Of a DNA stretch of 64,000 bases, positions 18,927 through 27,330 are shown piece by piece (position 1 is the stretch's first letter; every line of letters begins with the position of its first letter). A program made the translations under genes and the position numbers. A model generated the notes under the pieces. It was given only the letters and a program-made list of their open reading frames with translations. It was not told where the DNA came from and did not search any database. The stretch is from Bremerella sp. TYQ1 (lineage in GTDB: Bacteria > Planctomycetota > Planctomycetia > Pirellulales > Pirellulaceae), in NCBI RefSeq assembly GCF_020150455.1, contig NZ_CP083740.1, forward strand, positions 4,960,001 through 5,024,000, written 5' to 3'.

Positions 18927-19319
18927 ATGATGCGTACGCTGATAATCCTCACGCTGTTTTCTGCATCCGCATTGGTCGGTTGCAATGGTCCGACGACCGA
19001 TGGACCAGAACGCTTTCCGTTAACAGGAAGCGTGACCTACAAAGGTTCGCCGCTGCCAGCCGGGAAAATCTACTTTGAACCAGACGGGAAGAAGGATAAC
19101 TCCGGGCCAATGGTTACCGCGGAGATCAAGGATGGCAAGTATGAAACGCCGGCTGGGAAAGGGACCGTGGGAGGTCCGCACGTCGTTCGTATCGACGGAT
19201 ACGACGCCAAGAACGTGACCGAGCACGATCCGCTCGGCAAGGCCCTATTCATCAATCACATGATTGAAGTGAACTTGCCCAAGGAAAAGGGAACCGAAGA
19301 CTTCACGATAGAAAAGTAA
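18927..19319 (+). CDS. Small lipoprotein with carboxypeptidase-regulatory-like fold
   Basis: About 130 residues; AAAAGGAGA precedes the two adjacent ATG codons, so the start is 18927 or 18930. The signal ends in the lipobox ALVGC, so the mature protein is a lipoprotein. The remainder (LTGSVTYKGSPLPAGKIYFE, then GKYETPAGKGTVGGPHVVRI) is the beta-sandwich pattern common to the short planctomycete lipoproteins that follow DUF1559 genes. It is co-transcribed with 17900-18892 and ends in a terminator. A similar pair is cut by the right edge of the window. Confidence 0.85.
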   Translation: MMRTLIILTLFSASALVGCNGPTTDGPERFPLTGSVTYKGSPLPAGKIYFEPDGKKDNSGPMVTAEIKDGKYETPAGKGTVGGPHVVRIDGYDAKNVTEHDPLGKALFINHMIEVNLPKEKGTEDFTIEK

Positions 19320-19345
19320 GCTCGACGGAAGTGCAGATTCCAACG

Positions 19346-19382
19346 AAGGAGGCCGACATCTTGAAGTCCGGCCTCCTTTTTC
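19346..19382 (+). terminator. Rho-independent terminator
   Basis: AAGGAGGCC (19346-19354) pairs with GGCCTCCTT (19370-19378), followed by T residues; it ends the second DUF1559/lipoprotein unit. Confidence 0.85.
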
Positions 19383-19405
19383 GGGGCAGCTGCATTTTTG
19401 AATAG

Positions 19406-20164
19406 TTATTGCTGAAAACGCTCGATCGCTTCTTCATTGGTGGGCAGATCGTCTGTGAAAACGGGCTTCAAGTTGGGCATCACTTTCACAAGCTCACGAG
19501 CAACAATCGGTCCGAATAGTTGACTGCCGGCCGAATTGAAGTGCGTTCGGTCAATCGTCCCGTCGGAAGACTTGGGACGCATCTTCTCGCAGCCTTCAGG
19601 GCCAAGGGTTTCGTAGATTTGTATTGAGATCGTATGCAGATCGATAAGCGGAACCTTCTTGTCGGCAGCGACGGCTTTGGCACCTTCCACGTATCCACCG
19701 AGGATCGATTCGATCTTGGTTTCCTCTTCATTCCAAAGACGTCGTGATATCGAGGTGACGATAATCGGTTGCGTGCCGTTCTCTCGTGCTTCGTCGACGT
19801 AACGTGCTAGGTTTTCACGATAGGTCGTCCTTGGATCGGTTTCTCGGGCGGGGCCCTTGCCGGGCATGTCGTTGTGCCCGAACTGAATCAGAATGAAATC
19901 GGGCTTATCTTCGAGGACTTGTTTCCAGCGTCCTTCGTCCCGAAAGCTTTTGCTGCTACGGCCTCCCATGGCTCGATTAATGCAGACGGCATCGTCGGTA
20001 AGCGACTTGGCGAAACCGACACCCCAGCCAGAACGGTCAGTCACCGTGGAATCGCCCGCCAAGACAATCTTCACCGGCTCCGTTTGATCGGCAGCTGAGG
20101 TGGAGGTTTGATTGCCGGTAGCAGAAACAACGGCAACGAGCATCGCGAAAACAATCTTCTTCAT
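19406..20164 (-). CDS. Exported SGNH-hydrolase, rhamnogalacturonan acetylesterase-like
   Basis: 252 residues from the ATG at 20164 with a signal peptide (MKKIVFAMLVAVVSATG). The SGNH blocks are present: block I LAGDSTVTD with the nucleophile Ser, block II near NRAMGGRSSKSF, block III FGHNDM and block V IDRTHFNSAG with Asp and His. The GDSTV form and a Gly in block II fit rhamnogalacturonan acetylesterases (CE12), which remove acetyl groups from pectin. It precedes the Gfo/Idh/MocA and sialidase-fold genes, which supports a role in degradation of plant or algal polysaccharides. The exact substrate is inferred. Confidence 0.85.
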   Translation of the reverse strand: MKKIVFAMLVAVVSATGNQTSTSAADQTEPVKIVLAGDSTVTDRSGWGVGFAKSLTDDAVCINRAMGGRSSKSFRDEGRWKQVLEDKPDFILIQFGHNDMPGKGPARETDPRTTYRENLARYVDEARENGTQPIIVTSISRRLWNEEETKIESILGGYVEGAKAVAADKKVPLIDLHTISIQIYETLGPEGCEKMRPKSSDGTIDRTHFNSAGSQLFGPIVARELVKVMPNLKPVFTDDLPTNEEAIERFQQ

Positions 20165-20259
20165 GGCATGAGCAAACATTGAGGGATGGAGTGGGTGAGG
20201 CCTTCATTGTAATCGCCACGAAGTCGCTCGCATCCCTCACGCTTCACCAAAGCTGATCG

Positions 20260-21510
20260 CTAGGATGCACGGCCGAAGTTAGGGACTTTCAGCTGTTCAC
20301 CACCTTTGAGCGAGGACTGATGAGCCACGATCCCAGGGGCCGTGTAAGCAACGGCCTCGTAGACATCGACGGCCGGGCGACGGTTATTTGCCAACGAGTC
20401 GATGAATTCATGCGTGATGAAAGTATGCGATCCTTCGTGACCACTGTTGTGCCGCAACGGTTCTGGAAGCATATCGGTCTGCCACCAGGCAGGGACCGAA
20501 TACTTTTCGTACTTGGGTAAGTTACGGACGAAGCCGCCGTCATCTTTCTCGGTTTGATTGCCACTGCGAACAACGATCGGGCCAATACCGTTAGGGTCGT
20601 GACCATAGAAGCTCATTTGGTCGCCTACCCATTCGGCGCGTTCCCCGCCGCGATGGGCCCCTTTCCACCAGACTCGCATGTTGAACGAAAGTCCTGATTC
20701 GCTTTTAAAGTTGGCCGAGCCATTCCAGAAGGGGTTGTTGTAGGCGTTATCTTTCAGGCACTCGGCATCGTCTCCCCAACCTTGGCAGGCAACCTCAGTG
20801 AGTCGCTCGCCGGTAACGCCGACAAAGTGGGCCGTACAGTGCGTTGGGTAGTGCATCGGTGGAAAGCCATATCGCCATGTCCGTTTGCCGTTTTCCATGA
20901 ATAACGAATCCAATCCGTCATGTTGATAGGCTGATTCGCAGTAGATCAGCTGGCCGAATTTTCCTTCCTCGTACATCTTGCGAGCCGAGATCGTGCTTTG
21001 CTGCCAGTAACTAGTTTCAGCCATCATGAAGGTGAGCCCGGTTCGCTTGACCGCGTCGATTAACTGCTCGCACTCTTCCAAGTTCATTGCCGCAGGCACC
21101 GCGCACAAAACATGTTTGCCAGCTTCCAATGCCGCAATCGAGTGCGGGACATGGTTCGGGGCTTCGGTGAAGATCGCCACGGCATCAATGTCTTTGGCGT
21201 TGGCCAACATCGCTTCCAGCGATTCGTATTTCGTCGAACAGCGATACGTCTTGCTCAGTGCGTCGAGTCGTTCAGGACGGAGCTCGGCGACCGCGTTGAC
21301 TTCGCACATCGGATGTTCATGAAATTGAAATCCTAAGCCAAAGCGTCCTCCGGCAATGCCCAGGCGAACTTTTTTAGGCGGGTCGGCAGCATGAACCGCG
21401 GCAGGAAGAACGAGGCCTGCCCCAGCGGCAATGCCTCCGGTAGTACGAAGGAAGTTTCGGCGACTAACGTCACCGGAGACCGAACTCGATTGCGGTTGAG
21501 AAAACGACAT
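20260..21510 (-). CDS. Tat-exported Gfo/Idh/MocA family protein with altered EKP motif
   Basis: 416 residues from the ATG at 21510, with AAGGA eight bases upstream. The Tat signal DVSRRNFLRTTGGIAAGAG is clear. The Rossmann segment reads VRLGIAGGRFGLGFQFHEHP, and the usual CEKP motif is replaced by GKHVLCAVPAAMNLEECEQL, so the catalytic Lys of EKP is missing. The C-terminal part has an unusual count of Cys and Trp residues (ACQGWGDDAECL). This variant forms a known planctomycete subgroup as far as I can tell, but without the Lys it may not be a classical dehydrogenase. It lies 95 bp upstream of the SGNH gene on the same strand and is probably co-transcribed with it. Confidence 0.85.
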   Translation of the reverse strand: MSFSQPQSSSVSGDVSRRNFLRTTGGIAAGAGLVLPAAVHAADPPKKVRLGIAGGRFGLGFQFHEHPMCEVNAVAELRPERLDALSKTYRCSTKYESLEAMLANAKDIDAVAIFTEAPNHVPHSIAALEAGKHVLCAVPAAMNLEECEQLIDAVKRTGLTFMMAETSYWQQSTISARKMYEEGKFGQLIYCESAYQHDGLDSLFMENGKRTWRYGFPPMHYPTHCTAHFVGVTGERLTEVACQGWGDDAECLKDNAYNNPFWNGSANFKSESGLSFNMRVWWKGAHRGGERAEWVGDQMSFYGHDPNGIGPIVVRSGNQTEKDDGGFVRNLPKYEKYSVPAWWQTDMLPEPLRHNSGHEGSHTFITHEFIDSLANNRRPAVDVYEAVAYTAPGIVAHQSSLKGGEQLKVPNFGRAS

Positions 21511-21731
21511 GGAAGATATTCCTTCGCGAAAAGGCGGTTGTCGTGAATCAGGCAGGCAAGCATCTCGATAGCGACTTGCCCGGGTAGGTTTCGCCAGTTT
21601 ATCGCGTTGAGATGATGATGTCACGTGGAATCTTTTGGTGCTTCAAAACTCTTTTCAAGTGGAATTGCCCCGTCTGACGGGATATCCTGGGCGAGAACGC
21701 CCGCCTGACTGTTGCGAATGGATTTCTTTTT

Positions 21732-22982
21732 ATGCCAATGAATGTTCCGCTCTCACGCCGCCATTTTCTTGCTGGAACGATAGGCTCGCTTTTGGCGAGT
21801 TGTCACTTATCCGCCGCCCAGCCGAGCGATTTGTTGAAGCAAATCGAAACGCAAACGCTTTGGCGAAATCGAGATGGCAAATCGACGACGTGGTTTCATC
21901 CTCGAGCTTGTTTAGTGCCTGGCCCGGACGAGAAGCCATCAGTATTGATGACGATGCAAGAGATTGCCGGCTCTGACTATTTTGGTCCTGTCCACTGGAC
22001 GATGACCGACGACAAAGGAGAAACGTGGACTAAGCCGAAGTTGATACCAGGTTTCGACCGCAAACCGGTTGCGGGGCATGAAGGCTTGATGGCTGGCGTA
22101 TGCGATGTCGTTCCGCAGTATCATCCGCAAACCGATACGACCCTTGCCCTGGGGCATTGTGTTTACTACCGGGGGCCACGGTTTTCGCACAACGACCAGT
22201 TATCACTCTTTCCGACTTATTGTGTAAGGAAGAGCGATGGCACTTGGAGCGATCGAAAGAAGCTGGCATGGAACGATCCACGCGGGGCGTTTATCTATAC
22301 GAATAACTGTGGACAGCGTGTTGTCTTGCCGGACGGTGATATCCTGTTGGCGTTTACGTTTGGACCGAAGGCAAGTCATCGGATGGTAGCTGGCGTGCGA
22401 TGTGGTTTTGATGGAGAAACGCTGGAAGTCAAAGAGGTGGGACCAGCGATCGAGAATCGCGTTAAGCGAGGACTCTTGGAGCCCTCGGTAACTCAGTTTC
22501 AAGATAAGTACTTCCTGACCATTCGAGCGGAAGACGATCGCGGTTATGTTGCGGTAAGCGACAATGGGCTTCATTGGGAAGCCAAACAGCCATGGTGTTG
22601 GGATAATGGTAAACCGCTAACCATGTCAACAACCCAGCAGCATTGGTTGACCCACAGTGACGGACTTTACTTGGTGTATACGCGGAAAGCGGAAGAGAAT
22701 CAGAACGTCATGCGTTGGCGGTCGCCACTATACATTTGCCAGGTCGATCCAGAAAAACGTGTCCTGCTTCGCGAGACGGAACGCATCGCGTTGCCTCTTG
22801 TCGGAGATGGTGTGCGAAACCCGGATGATGTCGCGTTAATGGGGAACTTCCATACCGTTCACGTTTCGCCGCACGAATCGTGGGTCACGGTTGGTGAATG
22901 GTTGCCCAAACGAAACGCGAAAGGAAATACCTTGTTGGCGAAAATACTTTGGGCTCGTCCAAATAACCGCTGGATGGCGTAG
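21732..22982 (+). CDS. Tat-exported sialidase/BNR-repeat family protein
   Basis: 416 residues. VPLSRRHFLAGTIGSLLASC is a Tat signal; a second ATG lies two codons in, and no good ribosome binding site marks either one. The mature part shows a six-bladed propeller-like pattern with Asp-box-like turns (TDDKGETW, VSDNGLHWE), an Arg-containing strand near HPRACLVPGPD, and EPSVTQFQDKYFLTIRAEDD, as in sialidase-like proteins. Such exported propellers probably act on or bind glycans. It is divergent from the Gfo/Idh/MocA gene at 20260-21510. The fold is likely; catalytic activity is not certain. Confidence 0.8.
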   Translation: MPMNVPLSRRHFLAGTIGSLLASCHLSAAQPSDLLKQIETQTLWRNRDGKSTTWFHPRACLVPGPDEKPSVLMTMQEIAGSDYFGPVHWTMTDDKGETWTKPKLIPGFDRKPVAGHEGLMAGVCDVVPQYHPQTDTTLALGHCVYYRGPRFSHNDQLSLFPTYCVRKSDGTWSDRKKLAWNDPRGAFIYTNNCGQRVVLPDGDILLAFTFGPKASHRMVAGVRCGFDGETLEVKEVGPAIENRVKRGLLEPSVTQFQDKYFLTIRAEDDRGYVAVSDNGLHWEAKQPWCWDNGKPLTMSTTQQHWLTHSDGLYLVYTRKAEENQNVMRWRSPLYICQVDPEKRVLLRETERIALPLVGDGVRNPDDVALMGNFHTVHVSPHESWVTVGEWLPKRNAKGNTLLAKILWARPNNRWMA

Positions 22983-23095
22983 TTGCTTCGCGACCGAATG
23001 TTGTGCCGAAACATGAGACGCGTGTTCGCCGTATTCGCTATTTCTGGTAGTCTCGCAGCCAAGGCTTTGAATTTCTTCCGTACCAAGGCAGTCGT

Positions 23096-23764
23096 ATGGG
23101 ACGCAGTGCCACAGGCGTTTTAACACGGCCAGGCATATTAACTCAGATGTTGCTCGATCTGGATCTGCAGCGGTCGGAACTGGCTGAGCTGCTGCAGGTA
23201 AGCGTGCGGACGATCCACAATATTGAGTATGGCCGTAAGCCGGTCAATCGTGAGGTGCTTGATCGCCTGGCAGTTATCGTCAGCCAGCATTGGTCGCAGA
23301 AGTATGGAAGTGATCAGCCGAAGGTACTGACAGCCGACAGCTTTATCACAGAACCTGATTCGGTCGCGGCGGCGCTGCTGCAATATCTGGGCGTGAGGGA
23401 ATCAGACGTCTTACTGGTCGGTGAAAACGTTGCCGCTTCCACTGTATCTCAACCGAGTACGTCTGGAGGTAAGTCGCCGGTCGATTTTGGGGAAGTGCTT
23501 TCTCGAATGCATCAAGGTTTCGAGTTAAGCGAGATGAAAGAGGTGCAGCTGCTGCGCGATCCCAACGAACAAGTGGTGATCGTTAGCTCCGTCATGACGG
23601 CCATTCATCCACGCAATCGCCGCGAGCTCGACTTCAAGGCGTTTCTCGAAATACGGATGGATGGAAATCAGATTATTTCGCTCGAGTCGGTTTACGATAC
23701 GCAGCTTCTGGCCACTTTTATGCGAACGGGTCAAATTCCAAGAAGTTCGAGACGTTCCGTCTGA
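23096..23764 (+). CDS. HTH regulator with SnoaL/NTF2-like C-terminal domain
   Basis: 222 residues. An XRE-type helix-turn-helix spans about residues 13-60 (LTQMLLDLDLQRSELAELLQ, then VSVRTIHNIEYGRKPVN). After a linker, the region EVQLLRDPNEQVVIVSSVMT to LESVYDTQLLATF looks like a cone-shaped NTF2/SnoaL-like domain, which could bind a small ligand. A regulator joining the two would be a one-component sensor. It lies 113 bp after the sialidase-fold gene and 235 bp before an ECF-type sigma factor; no direct target is evident. Confidence 0.75.
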   Translation: MGRSATGVLTRPGILTQMLLDLDLQRSELAELLQVSVRTIHNIEYGRKPVNREVLDRLAVIVSQHWSQKYGSDQPKVLTADSFITEPDSVAAALLQYLGVRESDVLLVGENVAASTVSQPSTSGGKSPVDFGEVLSRMHQGFELSEMKEVQLLRDPNEQVVIVSSVMTAIHPRNRRELDFKAFLEIRMDGNQIISLESVYDTQLLATFMRTGQIPRSSRRSV

Positions 23765-23999
23765 AACAGGCCTTGTTTAGATTCAGTTCCGATTGAGTTC
23801 CGATTGGAAAACGTTTTCGATGCCTTCGTGATATTTTGTCCTCACAGTGTCTTGCCGAGCAAAGTTGTGAGGGCAAATCGATCAGCCTCACTGTGCTGAA
23901 TGGTCTGTCCATGCAGCTGCCAAGCACTGCATGGGGCAAAGCGTTCATTTCGGAAAATGGGCGGGATGGACGCTTTCCCTTTTTTAGGAGAAGGGGGCG

Positions 24000-24626
24000 A
24001 TGCGTTTTCAATATCCCAATGATCGTTTGCAAGAGTTGCTACCGTCCGATGCGGAGCGAGATGCTTCGTGTTTGAAGGATTGGATGAAATGGCTGCAGTC
24101 GGAAATGCAGGAATCGGAAGAAGTGCTGTGGAATCGATACTTCCGTTACTTGCGTGCGAAAGCTCGTGGCAACTTGCTAGCAACCCATTCACATCGGCCC
24201 TCGGGTATCGAACAGTTCGCGGTCAATTGTCTTTTTGTCGGGACGCGAGAGAGTCGATTTCCGAGCTGGAGCGAAAAAGGTGATCTCTGGAAACCACTCT
24301 TGTGGCAAGCTGCCCAGCATGTGCTGGAATCCGACCGAGGTATTCACGGTCATACGCCCCACAATGTTCGCTTTCGAGAGTGCTTAGGGCTCGAACCCTC
24401 CGCGCAGATTGTCCAAGCGTTTGCCAAATTGCTTGTTCTGCGGCTGAGTCATTTGCCAGATGCGCGGACGTTATTGGTGGCACGCCTATTTCTAGAAGGA
24501 ACATCCTCGCAGCAGATCGGGGAAATTCTCAACCTTTCGTCTCGTGAAGTTGCGGAACAGTTGGAACAGATTCGTCTACGATGGCAAATGAGAAGTGGCG
24601 AGGGGCTGCACGACTTTGCTCGGTGA
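24000..24626 (+). CDS. Planctomycete ECF-type RNA polymerase sigma factor
   Basis: 208 residues with a strong ribosome binding site (TAGGAGAAGGGGG). The N-terminal WNRYFRYLRAKARGNLLATH matches the start of region 2 in the planctomycete ECF group, and RFPSWSEKGDLWKPLLWQAA matches its typical RFP-DLW segment. Region 4 is at LPDARTLLVARLFLEGTSSQ to LEQIRLRW. The motif between (usually DEEDVAL) reads GIEQFAVNC, so it is divergent. No anti-sigma factor gene is adjacent. An unusual tandem copy of GTTCCGATTG lies upstream at about 23785-23806 and might be part of its control region. Confidence 0.82.
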   Translation: MRFQYPNDRLQELLPSDAERDASCLKDWMKWLQSEMQESEEVLWNRYFRYLRAKARGNLLATHSHRPSGIEQFAVNCLFVGTRESRFPSWSEKGDLWKPLLWQAAQHVLESDRGIHGHTPHNVRFRECLGLEPSAQIVQAFAKLLVLRLSHLPDARTLLVARLFLEGTSSQQIGEILNLSSREVAEQLEQIRLRWQMRSGEGLHDFAR

Positions 24627-24788
24627 GAAACGTATCTTGTTCGGTCGAAAGAGCTTCCGATTCGCTGTTCATGGCGGCTGAATAATTCTACGGGAATTTG
24701 AAATCTGCATTAGGCTTTGTGTCGTCGTCTTGGGTAGGGGAGATTGCGTCCCCCGCTTATTCATCGATCGATTCCCAGGAGACGAATC

Positions 24789-25337
24789 ATGCGTGCAATT
24801 TTGGCAACTTCCGTATTGCTTTGTGGGCTTGGATTTTTGATCGCTGGAACCGTACTGCAGCGGGAATCTACGGCGGCAAATGTCAATGAAGAAAACCCCC
24901 AGATCGACTATCAAGGTTTCCTAAAACAGGCCCAAGAGGTTGCTCAGGTACGCGAGAAACGGCGTATCTCGGAAGCGGAGTTTCTGCGGATGCTGGAAGA
25001 CTCTGAAACCGTGTTTCTCGATGCCCGTAGCAAAGCGATGTACGATTTGTTGCATGTGAAGGGAGCCGTTCACATTTCGCTGCCAGATATGACGGAAGAA
25101 GATTTGGCGAAAGTGATTCCTGATAAACAGACCAAAGTCGTAATTTACTGCAACAACAATTTCAAGAACGAGCCTACCGCATTCGCCACTAAGGCGCCTG
25201 TGGCATCGCTGAACTTGAATACTTACAACACGCTGTACAGCTACGGATATCGCAACATTTATGAATTAAAGCCGTTGCTCGATCGAAAAACGACCAAGAT
25301 CCCCTTTGCCGGAAGTCTTGTCGAAGATCGCAAATAA
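24789..25337 (+). CDS. Exported rhodanese-like domain protein
   Basis: 182 residues; the ATG at 24789 follows CCAGGAGA and begins a signal or anchor sequence (MRAILATSVLLCGLGFLIAG). The rhodanese fold is seen in VFLDARSKAMYDLLHVKGAV and in the active-site loop KVVIYCNNNFKNE with Cys121, which would carry a persulfide. The loop CNNNFKN differs from the usual six-residue CRxGxR/T of sulfurtransferases, so the substrate may differ. The location is the periplasm or inner membrane. It is a single gene. Confidence 0.82.
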   Translation: MRAILATSVLLCGLGFLIAGTVLQRESTAANVNEENPQIDYQGFLKQAQEVAQVREKRRISEAEFLRMLEDSETVFLDARSKAMYDLLHVKGAVHISLPDMTEEDLAKVIPDKQTKVVIYCNNNFKNEPTAFATKAPVASLNLNTYNTLYSYGYRNIYELKPLLDRKTTKIPFAGSLVEDRK

Positions 25338-25475
25338 GGGTGGTGGACTCCTTCATCATGATAGAATGCGTTGGTTGTTTTTGAAAAAAGTCAGAGGCTT
25401 TGTCGATTCGCGTCGGCGCCGTTCGATTAGATGGTAGAAGCGAGCTTCTTAGTCTATATCAGCGGAGTTATCGGT

Positions 25476-25976
25476 ATGCGACCCTCAGAAATCATCGAGC
25501 GATCCCTGACTTTCAGTTACGAATGGATCTTGCCCCTCGCGGAAGATCTTGCCGACGCACCCTTCACCGATCCGACGGGCAGTCAGGGAAATCATCCGAC
25601 TTGGATTTTGGGGCATATGACGTTTTCTAAATCGGGGCTTCTGGCGATGATCTCTGGCCAAGAGAGCCCCGTTGCAGATTGGAAAGAGCGGTTTTCAGGT
25701 GGGACGCAACCGAGGTATGAAGCGTCGTTCTATCCCGCCTACGATACAATTTTGCAGGCCTATCGCGATACGCATCAACAGGCGTTGTCGTTGCTTCAAC
25801 AATTGGGCGACGAGCGTCTCGACGCGAAGCCGTTGTTTGTTTGGGAGGCAATTGCCGACGACCCCGACTTTCAGACCAACGCTCGATTGTTTCTATTTAT
25901 CGCGATGCACGAGATGTCGCATCGAGGTCAGTTGGCCGATGCCCGCAAAGTGCTGTCTCGAAAACCCTTCGCTTGA
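25476..25976 (+). CDS. DinB family metal-dependent protein
   Basis: 166 residues from the ATG at 25476 (GCGGAG upstream); the frame is open further upstream without support. It is a four-helix bundle protein with the three metal-ligand histidines of the DinB/YfiT family: one in TWILGHMTFSKSG and two in AMHEMSHRGQ. Family members are often thiol-dependent transferases or of unknown function. Next to it lies a YCII-family gene, a frequent companion in planctomycete genomes. Confidence 0.85.
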   Translation: MRPSEIIERSLTFSYEWILPLAEDLADAPFTDPTGSQGNHPTWILGHMTFSKSGLLAMISGQESPVADWKERFSGGTQPRYEASFYPAYDTILQAYRDTHQQALSLLQQLGDERLDAKPLFVWEAIADDPDFQTNARLFLFIAMHEMSHRGQLADARKVLSRKPFA

Positions 25977-26072
25977 GCCCTCCCGATTCGCGTCGATAGA
26001 ATTGTGCTTGGCCGACGCCCGCCGGGAGTAATGCCCTCGGTCGCTTGCGACTTACCTGAAAGTGAGATGGTT

Positions 26073-26417
26073 ATGAAATACATGCTGTTGATTTATAGCT
26101 CCGAGTCAGATTGGACCCCGGAAACTCGTGAAGCTTGCATGCGAAAAAGTATGGGGATCTGCGACGAACTGGAGCGTGAAGGAAAGCTGGTCGCATCTTC
26201 TCCGCTGCAGTCAGTTTCGACGGCGAAAAGTTTGCAAATTCGTGACGGCCAACAACTTGTCACGACAGGGCCATTCGCGGAAACAACCGAGCAACTCGGC
26301 GGTTATTACATCTTGGACGTCGAGAGCGAAGAAGAGGCAATCGCCATCGCGGCTCGCCTGCCGCCTGCTTCGGTCGGGACGGTCGAGATTCGTCCATTGG
26401 AAGCGTTGCCGGAATAG
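26073..26417 (+). CDS. YCII-related domain protein
   Basis: 114 residues. MKYMLLIYSSESDW at the start, and TGPFAETTEQLGGYYILDVE in the middle, are the hallmark of the YCII/DGPF family, which has a ferredoxin-like fold with a putative His/Asp active site. In planctomycetes these genes often accompany sigma factors or DinB genes. The function is unknown. An ATG two codons upstream (26067) is also possible. Confidence 0.85.
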   Translation: MKYMLLIYSSESDWTPETREACMRKSMGICDELEREGKLVASSPLQSVSTAKSLQIRDGQQLVTTGPFAETTEQLGGYYILDVESEEEAIAIAARLPPASVGTVEIRPLEALPE

Positions 26418-26512
26418 CGGGAAAGAGAGTCCTTCCCGCGGGAAACTCCCCCGATTATGATCCAGGCAGTGTCTCTTTCGATGCTGAACAACCGAATCGG
26501 GGGCAGGTGCCA

Positions 26513-27298
26513 ATGGGGAGTATCTATGATCTGCCAACGTGGAGCATCGTTGGCTGCATATTGCTGTTAACGTTTATCGCCAACGAAATCGGTTTCCGAT
26601 TCGGATGGCAAGATCGGGCCAGGGAGTCGGACGGCTCAAGAGCGGTCAGCAATGGCCTGAAGGCAAGCATTCTCGGACTTGCCGCGCTGCTGCTGGGCTT
26701 TTCATTTTCGACGACAAGCACCAAGCACTATCAGCGGCAACGGCTTGTCCTCGATGAAGCCAATGCCATCGGAACGTGCTACTTAAGAACCGAGTTGCTG
26801 GAAGCCCCGCATAGCCTGGAAATGCAGCAAGGGCTTAAGCGGTTTACAGAGCAGCGACTAAGGTTCTTCGAGTTCGGACTCGACCCTGCGGTTTCCACTG
26901 AAACGCTACAAGAGATGGACCGCGAACTCGATCAGCTTTGGCAAACATGTTCCGCTGCGACGCGCGAGCAGTCGGATCGAATGTTGGTCAGTCAGATTGT
27001 TCCATCTCTGAACGAAGTGATCGACTTAAACGCGACGCGAACCTGGTCGACACGCAATCATATGCCGCAAGCGGTACTCATTTTGTTGACGGTATGTATT
27101 TTGGTTTCCAGCGTGATTACTGGGCATTCTTCGGGACAAGTCGGTAAAAGATATCTATGGTTATGGATAGCGTTTAACCTGCTTTTGACGCTCGTGCTTT
27201 TCGTTATTTTGGATTTCGATCGACCACGTCGGGGGCTAATTCAAGTCGATCACCAGCCCCTCGTCGAGTTATATGAATCGATGGAAACGGAAATGTAG
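26513..27298 (+). CDS. Bestrophin-like (DUF4239) membrane protein
   Basis: 261 residues; the ATG at 26513 follows GGGGGCAGG. A GTG two codons upstream is possible. Four predicted membrane segments: IVGCILLLTFIANEIG, LKASILGLAALLLGFSFS, AVLILLTVCILVSSVITG and LWIAFNLLLTLVLFVIL. The conserved LDEANAIGTCYLRTELL and the LDFDRPRRGLIQVD end are DUF4239 signatures. The family may include anion channels related to bestrophin; transport has not been shown for this type. It is in the same orientation as the SGNH hydrolase gene that starts 32 bp later. Confidence 0.85.
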   Translation: MGSIYDLPTWSIVGCILLLTFIANEIGFRFGWQDRARESDGSRAVSNGLKASILGLAALLLGFSFSTTSTKHYQRQRLVLDEANAIGTCYLRTELLEAPHSLEMQQGLKRFTEQRLRFFEFGLDPAVSTETLQEMDRELDQLWQTCSAATREQSDRMLVSQIVPSLNEVIDLNATRTWSTRNHMPQAVLILLTVCILVSSVITGHSSGQVGKRYLWLWIAFNLLLTLVLFVILDFDRPRRGLIQVDHQPLVELYESMETEM

Positions 27299-27330
27299 TT
27301 CGGACAATCCGGTTCATTCAGGAGCATGTT

